Source of the DNA: Candidatus Merdivicinus excrementipullorum
Lineage (GTDB): Bacteria; Bacillota; Clostridia; Oscillospirales; Ruminococcaceae
Assembly: GCA_018716725.1 (NCBI GenBank)
Contig: DVJP01000054.1
Location: 30,075-94,074, forward strand
Direction of reading: 5' to 3'
Length of the DNA stretch: 64,000 nucleotides
In this document: positions 7,693 to 16,034 of the stretch, piece by piece
Numbering within the stretch: the stretch's first letter is position 1
Layout of the letters: each line of letters starts with the position of its first letter
Translations under genes and position numbers: made by a program
Notes under the pieces: model-generated
The model's database searches: none
What the model was told of the DNA's origin: nothing
What the model saw: the letters and a program-made list of their open reading frames with translations, nothing else

Positions 7693-7952
7693 GGGGATTT
7701 TTCAAAAAATCTGCATATATTTCAAAGTTTATACACAATGACAGCTTTCCTTTTGCGCCGCAGCTGGTTTTTGTAGGTTTTACAAATAGATCTTGTTTGA
7801 ATATAAGTGAATATATCAAGATGATTTTGAATAAAACCTGAATATTTGCAGTTTAATTTGGAATATTCTGTATATTCATTTTGCGATTGCGTCCCGTCAA
7901 AAAATTGGAAACTTTCTTGTTGATTTTTTTGCATAAATTCTTTGTAAAAATC

Positions 7953-7981
7953 TTTACAATAGAATGATATTTTGATAGAAT
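7953..7981 (+). promoter_or_regulatory. Promoter of the zinc-ribbon ABC / DUF1854 locus
   Basis: TTTACA at 7953-7958 and TAGAAT at 7976-7981 have a 17-base spacer. They lie at the end of an AT-rich stretch (about 7700-7990) in which I see no gene. A leader of about 135 bases with a GCCGGG/CCCGGC hairpin follows before the first start codon. Confidence 0.55.
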
Positions 7982-8124
7982 GAATTTGTATCGTGTGCAT
8001 ACGGCTGCATGAACACGCGATAGGCCGCCGGGTTTCCCGGCACGGAGGGGATTATCAAAAAAAGAGAGAAAAAGAAAAACCAGCAAAACAGAGAAGAGCG
8101 ATTGATCATAAAGGAGGTGCTGGA

Positions 8125-10413
8125 GTGTTCTTTATCGAGCTGCCGGAATCAGTAAAACAGGCGTATGCGGAGCGTGGCGTTTCTGAGGCGGATATCCGCT
8201 ACACGGCGAAAGCCGATGTTTCCAAAGAAAACCAATATGAAGATATTTACCTGGCTTTGACAGAATACGGGCTGTGCGTCCTCTGGGGGCACGAAAAATT
8301 TGTGGACCAGAAGGGAAAGGAAACGGAAATCCGTTTCCAAGTGAGCAGCTACCGGGAAATTCCCCTTGGGGACATCCGGGAAATTGTCATCGACAGGTTG
8401 TATACCGTATCTTCTTTCATTGTCAAGACAGAGAAGGAGGAGATTCTGGTATGCAGGCTGTCGATTTCGTTTGTAGGGCTGTTTGAGAAATTCAAGAGCC
8501 GGATTTTGGCCATGCGGGACCACGAACCCATTGACGACAGCGGCTTAAAAGACGAGCATAAATGCTGCCCCAAATGCAAGCGCCCTTACCCCAACCAGGA
8601 GCGGAAGGTCTGCCCCAACTGCTTAAGCAGCCGGGCGTCCTTTCTGCGGCTTTTAAAGGAATATCTTTCCTTTAAAAAAGAAGCGGCGCTGATTTTTGTC
8701 ATGATGCTTTTGAGCAGCGTGCTGACCCTGATTGTCCCGCTGTTCAGCTCCCAGATGTTCTACGACCAGGTTCTGACCCCGCCGGGGGATGGGACCGGGC
8801 GGTTTTATGGGATGCTTTTGCAGATGATTCTGGCAATCTTTGCCATCAAGCTGTTTTCCACGGCTTTCAGTTCCATGTACGGCATTGTCCTCAGCAAAAT
8901 TTCCTGCCAGGTGCTCCACAATCTGCGGGTGAAGATTTTTTCGTCCATGCAGCGGCTTTCGGTGAACTTTTTCGCCAGCAAGGCCACCGGCACTTTGATG
9001 ACCCGCATTGACGACGACGCCGACTGGCTTTACTGGTTCTTTGTGGACATTGTGCCCATGTACATCGTCAGCGGCCTGACCTTAGTGGGGCTGATTATCG
9101 TCATGTGCACCATCAGCCTGCCCCTGACCCTGCTGATTTTTGCCTCCACCTTAGCGGTGGGATTTCTGATTACCCGGGCGGAAAAGCGCTTAAAGCAGCT
9201 GCAAAGGAAGCAGCACCGGGCCATCCGCTCCATGAAATCCACTGTTACGGATTCTTTGGGCGGCCAGAAGGTGGTCAAATCCTTTGCCCGGGAGGAGCAG
9301 GAAGTACACCGGTTTGCCGGGAAAAACCAGGGGTACTGGCAGTCCCGGATGAATATCGGCTACTATAACGCCGCCCATTTCCCGGTGATGCGGATGATTT
9401 ACCGGATGTCCGAGGTGGTGTTCCTAGGCTTAGGCGCCATTTTCGCCATCCAGGGGCATTTGACCCTAGGGGGGCTGACGGCCCTGGTGGCCTATGCCGA
9501 CATGACCTTAAACTGCATCCAGTACTTTTTAAACTCCGCAAACCCGGCGGCCAGGGCCATGGATTCCGCCTCCCGGATGTTTGAAATCCTGGACACGGAG
9601 CCTTCCGTCCGGGAAAAGGAAAACCCGGTGCGGATGCCCAAAATCAAGGGGAATATCTCCGCCCGGAACATCAGCTTTGAGTACGAAGTGGGACGGCCGG
9701 TGATTAAAAACGTCAGCTTCGATGTGGAAGCGGGCCAGATGATCGGCCTGGTGGGCAAGACCGGCGCGGGAAAATCCACCATCATCAACCTGATTTCCCG
9801 GCTTTACGACGTCACCGAAGGGGAGATCACCATTGACGGGGTGGACATCCGGGACATTGCCTTTGAAGACCTGCGGAAAAACATCGGCATCGTCACCCAG
9901 GAAACCTACCTGTTTATGGGGACCATTGCTGACAACATCCGCTACGCCAAGCCGGACGCTTCCCTAGAGGAGGTTGTGGCGGCGGCCAAGGCGGCTTTCG
10001 CCCATGACTTTATCGCCCGGTTCCCGGAAGGATACGACACCAAGGTCGGGAACGGCGGCGTGCAGCTTTCCGGCGGCGAAAAACAGCGGATTTCCATCAC
10101 CCGGGCCATTTTGCAGAACCCGCCCATCCTGATTCTCGACGAGGCCACCGCCGCCATGGACACCCAGACGGAACGGAACATCCAGACGGCTATTGAAAAG
10201 CTGCGGGCCGGGAAAACCATTATTTCCATTGCCCATAGGCTTTCCACTTTGCGGGACGCCGACCGGCTGGCGGTCATCGACGACGGGAAGCTCTGCGAAA
10301 GCGGCACCCATCAGGAGCTGCTGGAAAAACGGGGCGTGTACTTTAACCTGCACAAGATTCAGCTGGATTCTTTGAAGTTTATCAACGCCGGCGGCGAGCC
10401 GCCGCTGGCATAG
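8125..10413 (+). CDS. ABC half-exporter with N-terminal PH-like domain and zinc ribbon (1)
   Basis: This 762-residue membrane protein has an unusual layout. Residues 1-130 look like a small beta-rich PH-like domain. A zinc ribbon with CxxC pairs at 148/151 and 163/166 follows. A six-helix type-I exporter membrane domain spans about 185-480, and a full nucleotide-binding domain closes it. The latter has Walker A GKTGAGKS, signature LSGGEKQR, ILDEATAAMD with the catalytic Glu, and the His of AHRLS. The start is the GTG at 8125, eight bases after AAAGGAGG; the track start at 7993 lies in the leader. The C-terminal tail GGEPPLA is encoded by a GC hairpin. It probably pairs with the half-transporter at 11212. 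The substrate is unknown. Confidence 0.85.
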   Translation: MFFIELPESVKQAYAERGVSEADIRYTAKADVSKENQYEDIYLALTEYGLCVLWGHEKFVDQKGKETEIRFQVSSYREIPLGDIREIVIDRLYTVSSFIVKTEKEEILVCRLSISFVGLFEKFKSRILAMRDHEPIDDSGLKDEHKCCPKCKRPYPNQERKVCPNCLSSRASFLRLLKEYLSFKKEAALIFVMMLLSSVLTLIVPLFSSQMFYDQVLTPPGDGTGRFYGMLLQMILAIFAIKLFSTAFSSMYGIVLSKISCQVLHNLRVKIFSSMQRLSVNFFASKATGTLMTRIDDDADWLYWFFVDIVPMYIVSGLTLVGLIIVMCTISLPLTLLIFASTLAVGFLITRAEKRLKQLQRKQHRAIRSMKSTVTDSLGGQKVVKSFAREEQEVHRFAGKNQGYWQSRMNIGYYNAAHFPVMRMIYRMSEVVFLGLGAIFAIQGHLTLGGLTALVAYADMTLNCIQYFLNSANPAARAMDSASRMFEILDTEPSVREKENPVRMPKIKGNISARNISFEYEVGRPVIKNVSFDVEAGQMIGLVGKTGAGKSTIINLISRLYDVTEGEITIDGVDIRDIAFEDLRKNIGIVTQETYLFMGTIADNIRYAKPDASLEEVVAAAKAAFAHDFIARFPEGYDTKVGNGGVQLSGGEKQRISITRAILQNPPILILDEATAAMDTQTERNIQTAIEKLRAGKTIISIAHRLSTLRDADRLAVIDDGKLCESGTHQELLEKRGVYFNLHKIQLDSLKFINAGGEPPLA

Positions 10414-10600
10414 TCAGCAAGCTTGCTTGATGACGCGGCGCAGCCGCACAGCCACGCGCCGGGCTTTGGCTGACGCAAACAAGTTGCGTCTCTGTCAGAG
10501 GCCCCCCGTTCCCAGCGATGGAACGGCGAGCCCGTATTTTTCAAGGCTAGATGAACCGGATTGTAGGGGAGCGCATTGCGCGCCCGCCGCCTTTTCAGGA
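10414..10600. repeat. Hairpin cluster with a half BIME end
   Basis: The 273-base gap before the DUF1854 gene carries several short palindromes: GTCAGCAAG/CTTGATGAC-like, GCGGCGCAGCCGC, CGCAAACAAGTTGCG, CTCTGTCAGAG and CCGTTC/GAACGG. A lone TGTAGGGG-type end follows at about 10563, with a GCGCATTGCGC palindrome. The style matches the hairpin arrays elsewhere. No separate gene is supported. Confidence 0.5.
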
Positions 10601-10686
10601 TGTTTTCGGTGATACCCGGGCGGCCGGACTGCCCCAATCATACTGGCGGCATAAACGGAAGGAATCCGCTTCAGAAAGGAGCTTTT

Positions 10687-11184
10687 ATGAGCGATTTTGC
10701 ATATCTATCCCCAGGGGAGCTGCGTTTTTCCCTGGATCAAAACGGCATCCTCTCCCTGGATTACCAGGGAAGCCATTATGAGGGGGTACAGCTGGTTCGG
10801 CTGTTTCCCTTCCAGAACCCGGACGGGATGCTGTCCGTTTCCGTACAGGACGGGGACGCCCGGAAGGAGCTGGGGATCATCGAATCCCTTTCCCAGCTTG
10901 CCCCGGCCCAACGGGAAACCCTGCAAAACTATCTGCGCTACAAATACTTTATCCCTAACATCGAAAAAATCGGGAAAATCGAGGAGAAGCTGGGGTATGT
11001 TTACATGGACATCACCACGGTTTTAGGCCCCAAAACTATCTGCATCGCCGACGTGACCTCCAACCTGCGGCTGGTGGGGGAATCCTCCGTCAGCATTGTG
11101 GACGTCCAGGGCAACCGGTACGCCATTGAGGATATTGACAAACTGAGCCGGGAAAACCGGCAGAAAATCGAGCTTTATATTTAG
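10687..11184 (+). CDS. DUF1854 family protein
   Basis: This 165-residue soluble protein matches DUF1854 in length and landmarks: an N-terminal LSLDYQGSHYEGVQLVRLFPF segment, the middle ELGIIESLSQL, a RYKYFIPNIEKI helix, and the final SIVDVQGNRYAIEDI with KIELYI at the end. DUF1854 genes are known beside ABC exporters and, in proteobacteria, beside cyanophycin metabolism genes; no cyanophycin genes are visible here. The start ATG follows AAAGGAGC; upstream track starts lie in repeats. It sits between the two zinc-ribbon half-transporters, so it is likely an accessory or regulatory subunit of that exporter. The biochemical role is unknown. Confidence 0.85.
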   Translation: MSDFAYLSPGELRFSLDQNGILSLDYQGSHYEGVQLVRLFPFQNPDGMLSVSVQDGDARKELGIIESLSQLAPAQRETLQNYLRYKYFIPNIEKIGKIEEKLGYVYMDITTVLGPKTICIADVTSNLRLVGESSVSIVDVQGNRYAIEDIDKLSRENRQKIELYI

Positions 11185-11211
11185 TCCTCCGACAGAAAGG
11201 GAGGGATTTTG

Positions 11212-13392
11212 ATGAATTTTCAAGCATCCGGGCTGGAAGAAGTGCGGCCCCTGTTAAAGGGGGAGGCCGTTTACAGCCTGGGATTCAGCCTGGACGGCTG
11301 CGGAAGGCCGGTAAGAGGCGTCTGCGCCGCCACCAGGACGGAGCTTTGCGTGTTCCGGGATGGGGCGGAGGTGTTCCGCTGTCCTTTGGACGAGGTGGAG
11401 GAATACACCACCACCCAGCTGGTGGGAAGCGGAACCTTCGGCATTGTCCGGAACGGGAAACCGGAACAGCTGTGCATCTGCACCCAAAGCGAACTAAACG
11501 CCTTCGCCGAGCTGGGGAAGCTTTTGGAATATCACAAGGAAACCGGCGTGTTCCCGGAGCCGGACGGGGAAGAGGAGGTCAAAACCTGCCCCAAATGCGG
11601 CAGCATTCTGCCCGAGGGCAGCAGCCTTTGCTTCCGGTGCGCCCCAAAAGGTAAGTATCTGGCCCGGGCCATCGGCCTGGCCGGGCGGTACAAATGGTCC
11701 CTGCTGGGGGCGGTTTTAGCTACCGCCATGAGCCAGCTTTTATGGATTGTGTACCCTTATATGCAGCGGATCGTCATTGACGATTACATCACCCCCAAAA
11801 ACCAGGACTACAAAAGCCTGCTGATCCTGCTGGGCTGTTACCTGCTGTTCCCGGCGGTCATGATGCTCTTGGAGTTTTTCAACGAACGCTGCACAACGAA
11901 AGTCTCCATTTCCGTGGGGCGGGACCTGCGGGGGGAGCTGTTCCAAAGAATCCAGGAGCAGTCCATGAAATCCATTACCAAACGTCCCGCCGGCGAACAG
12001 ATTAAGCGGATTACCAACGACACGGAAAAGCTCCAGGAATTTGTGGCCAACTACGGCAAGGAAGCCGCGGTCCAGGTATTGTCCACCCTGGTGATCCTGA
12101 CGGTTATGCTGATCCTCAACTGGAAGCTGACGATTCTGGTGCTGATCCCGGTGCCGTTAGCAGTTTTGGCTACTCAAATCATCTTTAAATATATCCATCG
12201 AAAGTATCAGATGGTTTGGAACCGGTTTTCCCAGTCGGAATCCACCCTCCACGACATTTTAAGCGGGGTCATGGTGGTGAAGGCCTACGGCAGCGAAAAG
12301 CGGGAGATCGCCCATTACACCGGATATTCGGAGCGGTTCGCCAAGAGCATGTACCGGGCGGACAAATTCTGGTTTTTGGTGTTCCCCATTATCGGCTTTA
12401 TCATCACCATGGGGGAATACTTTTACCTGTATTTCGGCGGCCAGCAGGTCTTAGTAGGGGGCATGACCCTGGGGGCGCTGATCCAGTTCGGCGCGTATAT
12501 CGGCATGGTGTACGGCCCTCTGCGCTGGATTATCCAGCTGCCCCGGTATGTTGCCGAGGTGGCGGTCAGCGCCGCCAAGATTTACGAGGTCATCGATGAG
12601 AAGGAGGATGTTGCCGACCAGGAAAACCCGGTGGAACTGGATATCCAGGGGAAGGTCACCTTTGACAACGTGGGCTTCGGCTACAAAGTTTACAAGCCGG
12701 TTCTCAAAAACATTTCCTTTGAAGTGCAGCCCGGGGAAATGATTGGCATTGTGGGGCCTTCCGGCGTGGGAAAATCCACCCTCATCAACCTGATTATGAG
12801 GCTTTACGACGTAAGCTCCGGCTCCATCAAAATTGACGGGGTGGATTTGCGGGACATTTCCCAGCATTCCCTCCGGAGCCAGATCGGCGTGGTGCTCCAG
12901 GAAACCTATCTCTTTGAAGGGACGGTGCTGGACAATATCCTCTACGCCAAACCGGACGCCACTATGGAGGAAGTAGTGGCGGCGGCCAAAACCGCCAACG
13001 CCCACGACTTTATCTGCAAAATGCCCAACGCCTATCAGGAATATATCGGCAACAAGGGCTATAAGCTGTCCGGCGGCGAAAAACAGCGCATCGCCATTGC
13101 CAGGGCCATCCTGCGGAACCCCCGCATCCTGATTTTGGACGAAGCCACCGCCTCCCTGGACACAGAAACGGAAAAGCTCATCCAGGAGGCTTTGGGGCGG
13201 CTCACCCAGAACCGCACCACCTTCGCCATCGCCCATCGGCTTTCCACCCTTCAGCACGCCGACCGGCTGGTGGTGCTGGATAAGGGGCGGATCGCCGAAA
13301 TCGGCACCCATATGGAACTTCTCCGCAATAAATCCGTTTATTACAACCTGGTTATGGCCCAGCGCCAGACCTCCCGCCTGTCTAAAGAATAA
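11212..13392 (+). CDS. ABC half-exporter with N-terminal PH-like domain and zinc ribbon (2)
   Basis: This 726-residue partner repeats the architecture of the first half-transporter. Residues 1-110 are a beta-rich PH-like domain, a zinc ribbon has Cys126/129 and Cys140/143, the membrane domain spans about 155-450, and the nucleotide-binding domain is complete: GPSGVGKS, LSGGEKQR, ILDEATASLD and AHRLS. Both halves keep the catalytic Glu, so neither ATP site looks degenerate. The ATG at 11212 follows AAAGGGAGGG; the track TTG is one codon earlier. It begins 27 bases after DUF1854, consistent with one transcript, and ends at a hairpin terminator. Substrate and direction of transport are inferred only from the exporter fold. 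Confidence 0.86.
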   Translation: MNFQASGLEEVRPLLKGEAVYSLGFSLDGCGRPVRGVCAATRTELCVFRDGAEVFRCPLDEVEEYTTTQLVGSGTFGIVRNGKPEQLCICTQSELNAFAELGKLLEYHKETGVFPEPDGEEEVKTCPKCGSILPEGSSLCFRCAPKGKYLARAIGLAGRYKWSLLGAVLATAMSQLLWIVYPYMQRIVIDDYITPKNQDYKSLLILLGCYLLFPAVMMLLEFFNERCTTKVSISVGRDLRGELFQRIQEQSMKSITKRPAGEQIKRITNDTEKLQEFVANYGKEAAVQVLSTLVILTVMLILNWKLTILVLIPVPLAVLATQIIFKYIHRKYQMVWNRFSQSESTLHDILSGVMVVKAYGSEKREIAHYTGYSERFAKSMYRADKFWFLVFPIIGFIITMGEYFYLYFGGQQVLVGGMTLGALIQFGAYIGMVYGPLRWIIQLPRYVAEVAVSAAKIYEVIDEKEDVADQENPVELDIQGKVTFDNVGFGYKVYKPVLKNISFEVQPGEMIGIVGPSGVGKSTLINLIMRLYDVSSGSIKIDGVDLRDISQHSLRSQIGVVLQETYLFEGTVLDNILYAKPDATMEEVVAAAKTANAHDFICKMPNAYQEYIGNKGYKLSGGEKQRIAIARAILRNPRILILDEATASLDTETEKLIQEALGRLTQNRTTFAIAHRLSTLQHADRLVVLDKGRIAEIGTHMELLRNKSVYYNLVMAQRQTSRLSKE

Positions 13393-13400
13393 GCGGCTTG

Positions 13401-13437
13401 AAATCCCCGGGGCCATAGGCTCTGGGGGTTTTTCCTC
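13401..13437 (+). terminator. Terminator of the zinc-ribbon ABC locus
   Basis: AATCCCCGGGGCC-ATA-GGCTCTGGGGG followed by TTTTTCC. The stem is imperfect but ends in a T-run nine bases after the stop codon. Confidence 0.7.
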
Positions 13438-13560
13438 AAAAACACGCGCATTGGCAAGCGCCAGCTCTTAAAATGCCGGTACTGTCCTTTTTGGTTCAAA
13501 AAGCAGGCCGGGAAATCCGTAAACCGTGTCAAAAAAGGGTAAAATCAGCTTGGGCCTGTC

Positions 13561-13589
13561 TTGCTTTTCCAAAATAAACGTGCTACAAT
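13561..13589 (+). promoter_or_regulatory. Extended -10 promoter of the TPR gene
   Basis: TTGCTT at 13561-13566 and TACAAT at 13584-13589 are 17 bases apart, with a TG dinucleotide one base before the -10 (TGCTACAAT). Confidence 0.72.
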
Positions 13590-13631
13590 GAGTATTACTT
13601 CGGATAATATTCTGCGGAGGTTGATTTGAGT

Positions 13632-14525
13632 ATGTTCACCAAAAAGACAAATTTCAAGGCCATGAAGGCGGACGACGTGGTTGCGGCCTACCGGAAAAAC
13701 GTCCTGATCTTCTGGATTTGCCATGGCCTGACGGCAGTGATCCTGGTGGGGGTGGCCGTTGCTCTGCTTATGCAAAAAATCACGCTGTTCAACGCGGCTC
13801 TCAGCGCTTTTTTCCTGGTGGTTCTCAATTATCTGCTTTATGTGGGCCGTACTTACCAGTACCACATGCTGAACCAGATTATGAACCAATACTGCGACCC
13901 GGTAAAAGCTGAGAAAGTATTTCAAAAGCTCCATGACAGCAAGGTAAAGAAAAACCATTCCCTGATCAATATTGCCCGGGCGCAGTGCTACCAGGGGAAA
14001 TTTGCGGAGGCTTTGGATACCCTTCAGAACGTTTCCAGGCCAAAGCCCGACTCTATCCTTGTTTTCCTGTATTACAATGTTATGGCCCTTTGCTATGAAG
14101 GCTTAGGACAGATGGACATGGTCATCGACGTCCGGGAGCGGGCCAAAAAGGTGATGAATGGGCTGAAGGAAAATTCTCCCAACCTCCGCAACGGCCAGCA
14201 GCTTTTGACCATTATCGACGGCATCCTGACCTTCCACGAGGGCAGCTTCACCCGCAGCCGGGAAATTTACGAGGAGCTGTTTGAAAATTCCTCCTTCCCC
14301 TTAAGCCGCATGACGGTTCTGTGCAAGCTGGCGAAAATGGAGCAGATGACCGGTTCCACCCGCAGCGCTATCGACCACTGCGAATATATCCTGGAATCCG
14401 GCGGGACAACCTTTTATGTAAAAGAGGCGAAAGAAATCCTGGCTCTCTGTAAGCCCAAGAAGAAAACAGCGGAACAAAAGGAGGATGCCCAGGATGGAAC
14501 TGAGCCAGATCAGGCGGAGAATTGA
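13632..14525 (+). CDS. Membrane-anchored TPR-like protein
   Basis: This 297-residue protein of unknown function has two adjacent hydrophobic helices near residues 25-45 and 55-75. An all-helical cytoplasmic part follows, with tetratricopeptide-like repeats such as INIARAQCYQGKFAEALDTL, YNVMALCYEGLGQMDMVIDV and CKLAKMEQMTGSTRSAIDHC. The C-terminus is charged (KKKTAEQKEDAQDG). GGAGG lies 11 bases before the ATG; an in-frame TTG at 13626 has better spacing and is a real alternative. Its end overlaps the next gene by 32 bases in another frame, so the two are probably translated together. A scaffolding role is only a guess from the repeats. Confidence 0.8.
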   Translation: MFTKKTNFKAMKADDVVAAYRKNVLIFWICHGLTAVILVGVAVALLMQKITLFNAALSAFFLVVLNYLLYVGRTYQYHMLNQIMNQYCDPVKAEKVFQKLHDSKVKKNHSLINIARAQCYQGKFAEALDTLQNVSRPKPDSILVFLYYNVMALCYEGLGQMDMVIDVRERAKKVMNGLKENSPNLRNGQQLLTIIDGILTFHEGSFTRSREIYEELFENSSFPLSRMTVLCKLAKMEQMTGSTRSAIDHCEYILESGGTTFYVKEAKEILALCKPKKKTAEQKEDAQDGTEPDQAEN

Positions 14526-15276
14526 CGAGCTGAATGGGGAACTGCTCCGGCTTTTTGAGGAACGGATGGCTTTGTGCGCCCAGGTGGCGGAGGAAAAGAA
14601 GAAAAACGGGATGGAGGTTTTCGCCCCAGTCCGGGAAGTGGAAATTTTAAACCAGGTGCGGCAGAAGGCTTCCCCGGAACTGGTGGATTATGACGTTTCC
14701 TTCTTTAACGGGCTTATGTCCCTAAGCCGGCAGTACCAGTCCCAGCTTCTGAACCTGGGGCCGGCGTCGGCGGGGATACCGTCCGGCATCCGGACAGAGC
14801 GGCTGGAGCTGTTCCCTCTGGATATGCAGGCGGCTCCCGCCGTGTATTCCCTGACCTCTAACCCGGAGGTTGCCCGTTATATGCGGTTTGACACCCATAC
14901 CTGCCCGGAACAGGCGGAGGAGCTGATCCGGGAATGGACCTCCGGCGGGAACTTATCTTATGTTATTACCCAAAATGATGGGAAATTTGTGGGGGTATTC
15001 GGCATACAGCCGGACAAAGAATCTCCCGGGGTCCTGAACATCTCCCTGTTCCTGTCGCCGGACCACTGGGGCCAGGGATACTGCGGGGAAATCACCGAAC
15101 TGGCGGTCAAAATGGCCCGGGATATTCTCCGAGGGGAATTGGTGCGGGCTTATGTCAGGGACGCTAACATTCCTTCCTGCAAGGCTCTGGAAAAGGCGGG
15201 CTTTACAAAAAGCCGGGAATTTACCGCTGAGAACGGCCCTGTGTTTGTGTATGAATACCGGCTGGAACGGCAGTAA
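14494..15276 (+). CDS. Chorismate mutase-GNAT acetyltransferase fusion
   Basis: This 260-residue protein joins two domains. Residues 1-88 resemble an AroQ-type chorismate mutase: IRRRIDELNGELLRLFEERM supplies the N-terminal and mid-helix Arg, EEKKKNG the Lys, VREVEIL the Arg-Glu pair and SRQYQ the late Gln. The usual Asp three residues before that Arg is Ala. After a short linker, residues 100-260 are a GNAT fold of the RimJ/RimL kind, from IRTERLELFPL through DHWGQGYCGEITELA (acetyl-CoA loop) to SCKALEKAGF. ATG 14494 has AGGAGG at nine bases; ATG 14485 has none. The acceptor substrate and the reason for the fusion are unknown. A terminator follows. Confidence 0.85.
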   Translation: MELSQIRRRIDELNGELLRLFEERMALCAQVAEEKKKNGMEVFAPVREVEILNQVRQKASPELVDYDVSFFNGLMSLSRQYQSQLLNLGPASAGIPSGIRTERLELFPLDMQAAPAVYSLTSNPEVARYMRFDTHTCPEQAEELIREWTSGGNLSYVITQNDGKFVGVFGIQPDKESPGVLNISLFLSPDHWGQGYCGEITELAVKMARDILRGELVRAYVRDANIPSCKALEKAGFTKSREFTAENGPVFVYEYRLERQ

Positions 15277-15336
15277 TTTTTGGGTATGAGGATGCTCCAA
15301 AGGCTAATGCAGCGTTATCAGATCAAAACTCCGGAA

Positions 15337-15372
15337 AACCCGGCTGGCTTTTAAAAAAGCCAGCCGGGTTTC
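15337..15372. terminator. Bidirectional terminator between convergent genes
   Basis: AACCCGGCTGGCTTT-TAAA-AAAGCCAGCCGGGTT is a perfect stem between the fusion gene (plus) and the sigma-like gene (minus). Confidence 0.9.
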
Positions 15373-15399
15373 GCGTGCCGCTATGCTTTTTCAAAAGAA

Positions 15400-15822
15400 T
15401 CAGCAGTACCCCATTTTTTCCAGAAGTTGGCGCACGTGCCATATCTTGCGGTAGACAGAGGTGCGGTTTACGCCAAGCTGGCGGGCGATTTCCGAAACGG
15501 CGTAGCCATCCAGCAATCGCCGCGCAATGTGCTCCAAATCCTTGGGCAGGGAACGGAGCGCCTCGTCCGCTTCCAGTTCGAGCTGGACCTCGTTCATGCT
15601 GCCGCCTTCATAATAGCCGCCCATGTTCTTTGGATCCTGGGCCTCCAGGGAGCAATGGCGGCGGGTTTCTTTATGCTGGATGTTGTACTCCTGCCGGTCC
15701 AATTCGCAGAGCTTTAAAATCCAGTCTGCTGTTTGCCCCGAAAAACTGCTCCGCGTTACTGCGGCGGTTTCCCCTGTGGCAAAGAAATAGGTGTACTGAT
15801 CGTTTGTCTGGTTCCTTTTCAT
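15400..15822 (-). CDS. Small sigma-70 region-4-like HTH protein
   Basis: This 140-residue protein has a C-terminal helix-turn-helix (LDGYAVSEIARQLGVNRTSVYRKIWHVRQLL) like region 4 of sigma-70 family factors. No region 2 is present. The N-terminal half is polar (residues 1-75), with an HKETRRHC segment. Such short sigma-like proteins are frequent in clostridial mobile elements, but no integrase or conjugation gene lies nearby. It is transcribed divergently from the 350-residue gene at 16035 across a 212-base gap. It might regulate that neighbour; this is inference. Confidence 0.65.
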   Translation of the reverse strand: MKRNQTNDQYTYFFATGETAAVTRSSFSGQTADWILKLCELDRQEYNIQHKETRRHCSLEAQDPKNMGGYYEGGSMNEVQLELEADEALRSLPKDLEHIARRLLDGYAVSEIARQLGVNRTSVYRKIWHVRQLLEKMGYC

Positions 15823-15960
15823 GGTACATGGATTCCTCCTGGCTGCGGCGCCGGCCAGCCGTTTATGTGATATTCTGATTTTATCAGGAAATGATCTCTC
15901 TGTCTTTCAAAACACCGCGTCCGGATGTTTTAAAAATCACGATATTTTTCATAATTCATA

Positions 15961-15989
15961 TTGTAAATATTCTTTTTATCAAGTATACT
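15961..15989 (+). promoter_or_regulatory. Promoter of the 350-residue HTH-like gene
   Basis: TTGTAA at 15961-15966 and TATACT at 15984-15989 have a 17-base spacer, about 45 bases before the start. Confidence 0.65.
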
Positions 15990-16034
15990 GGGATTAATGT
16001 TTGAGAGAATTACAAATAAAGGAGGAACGCAGGG

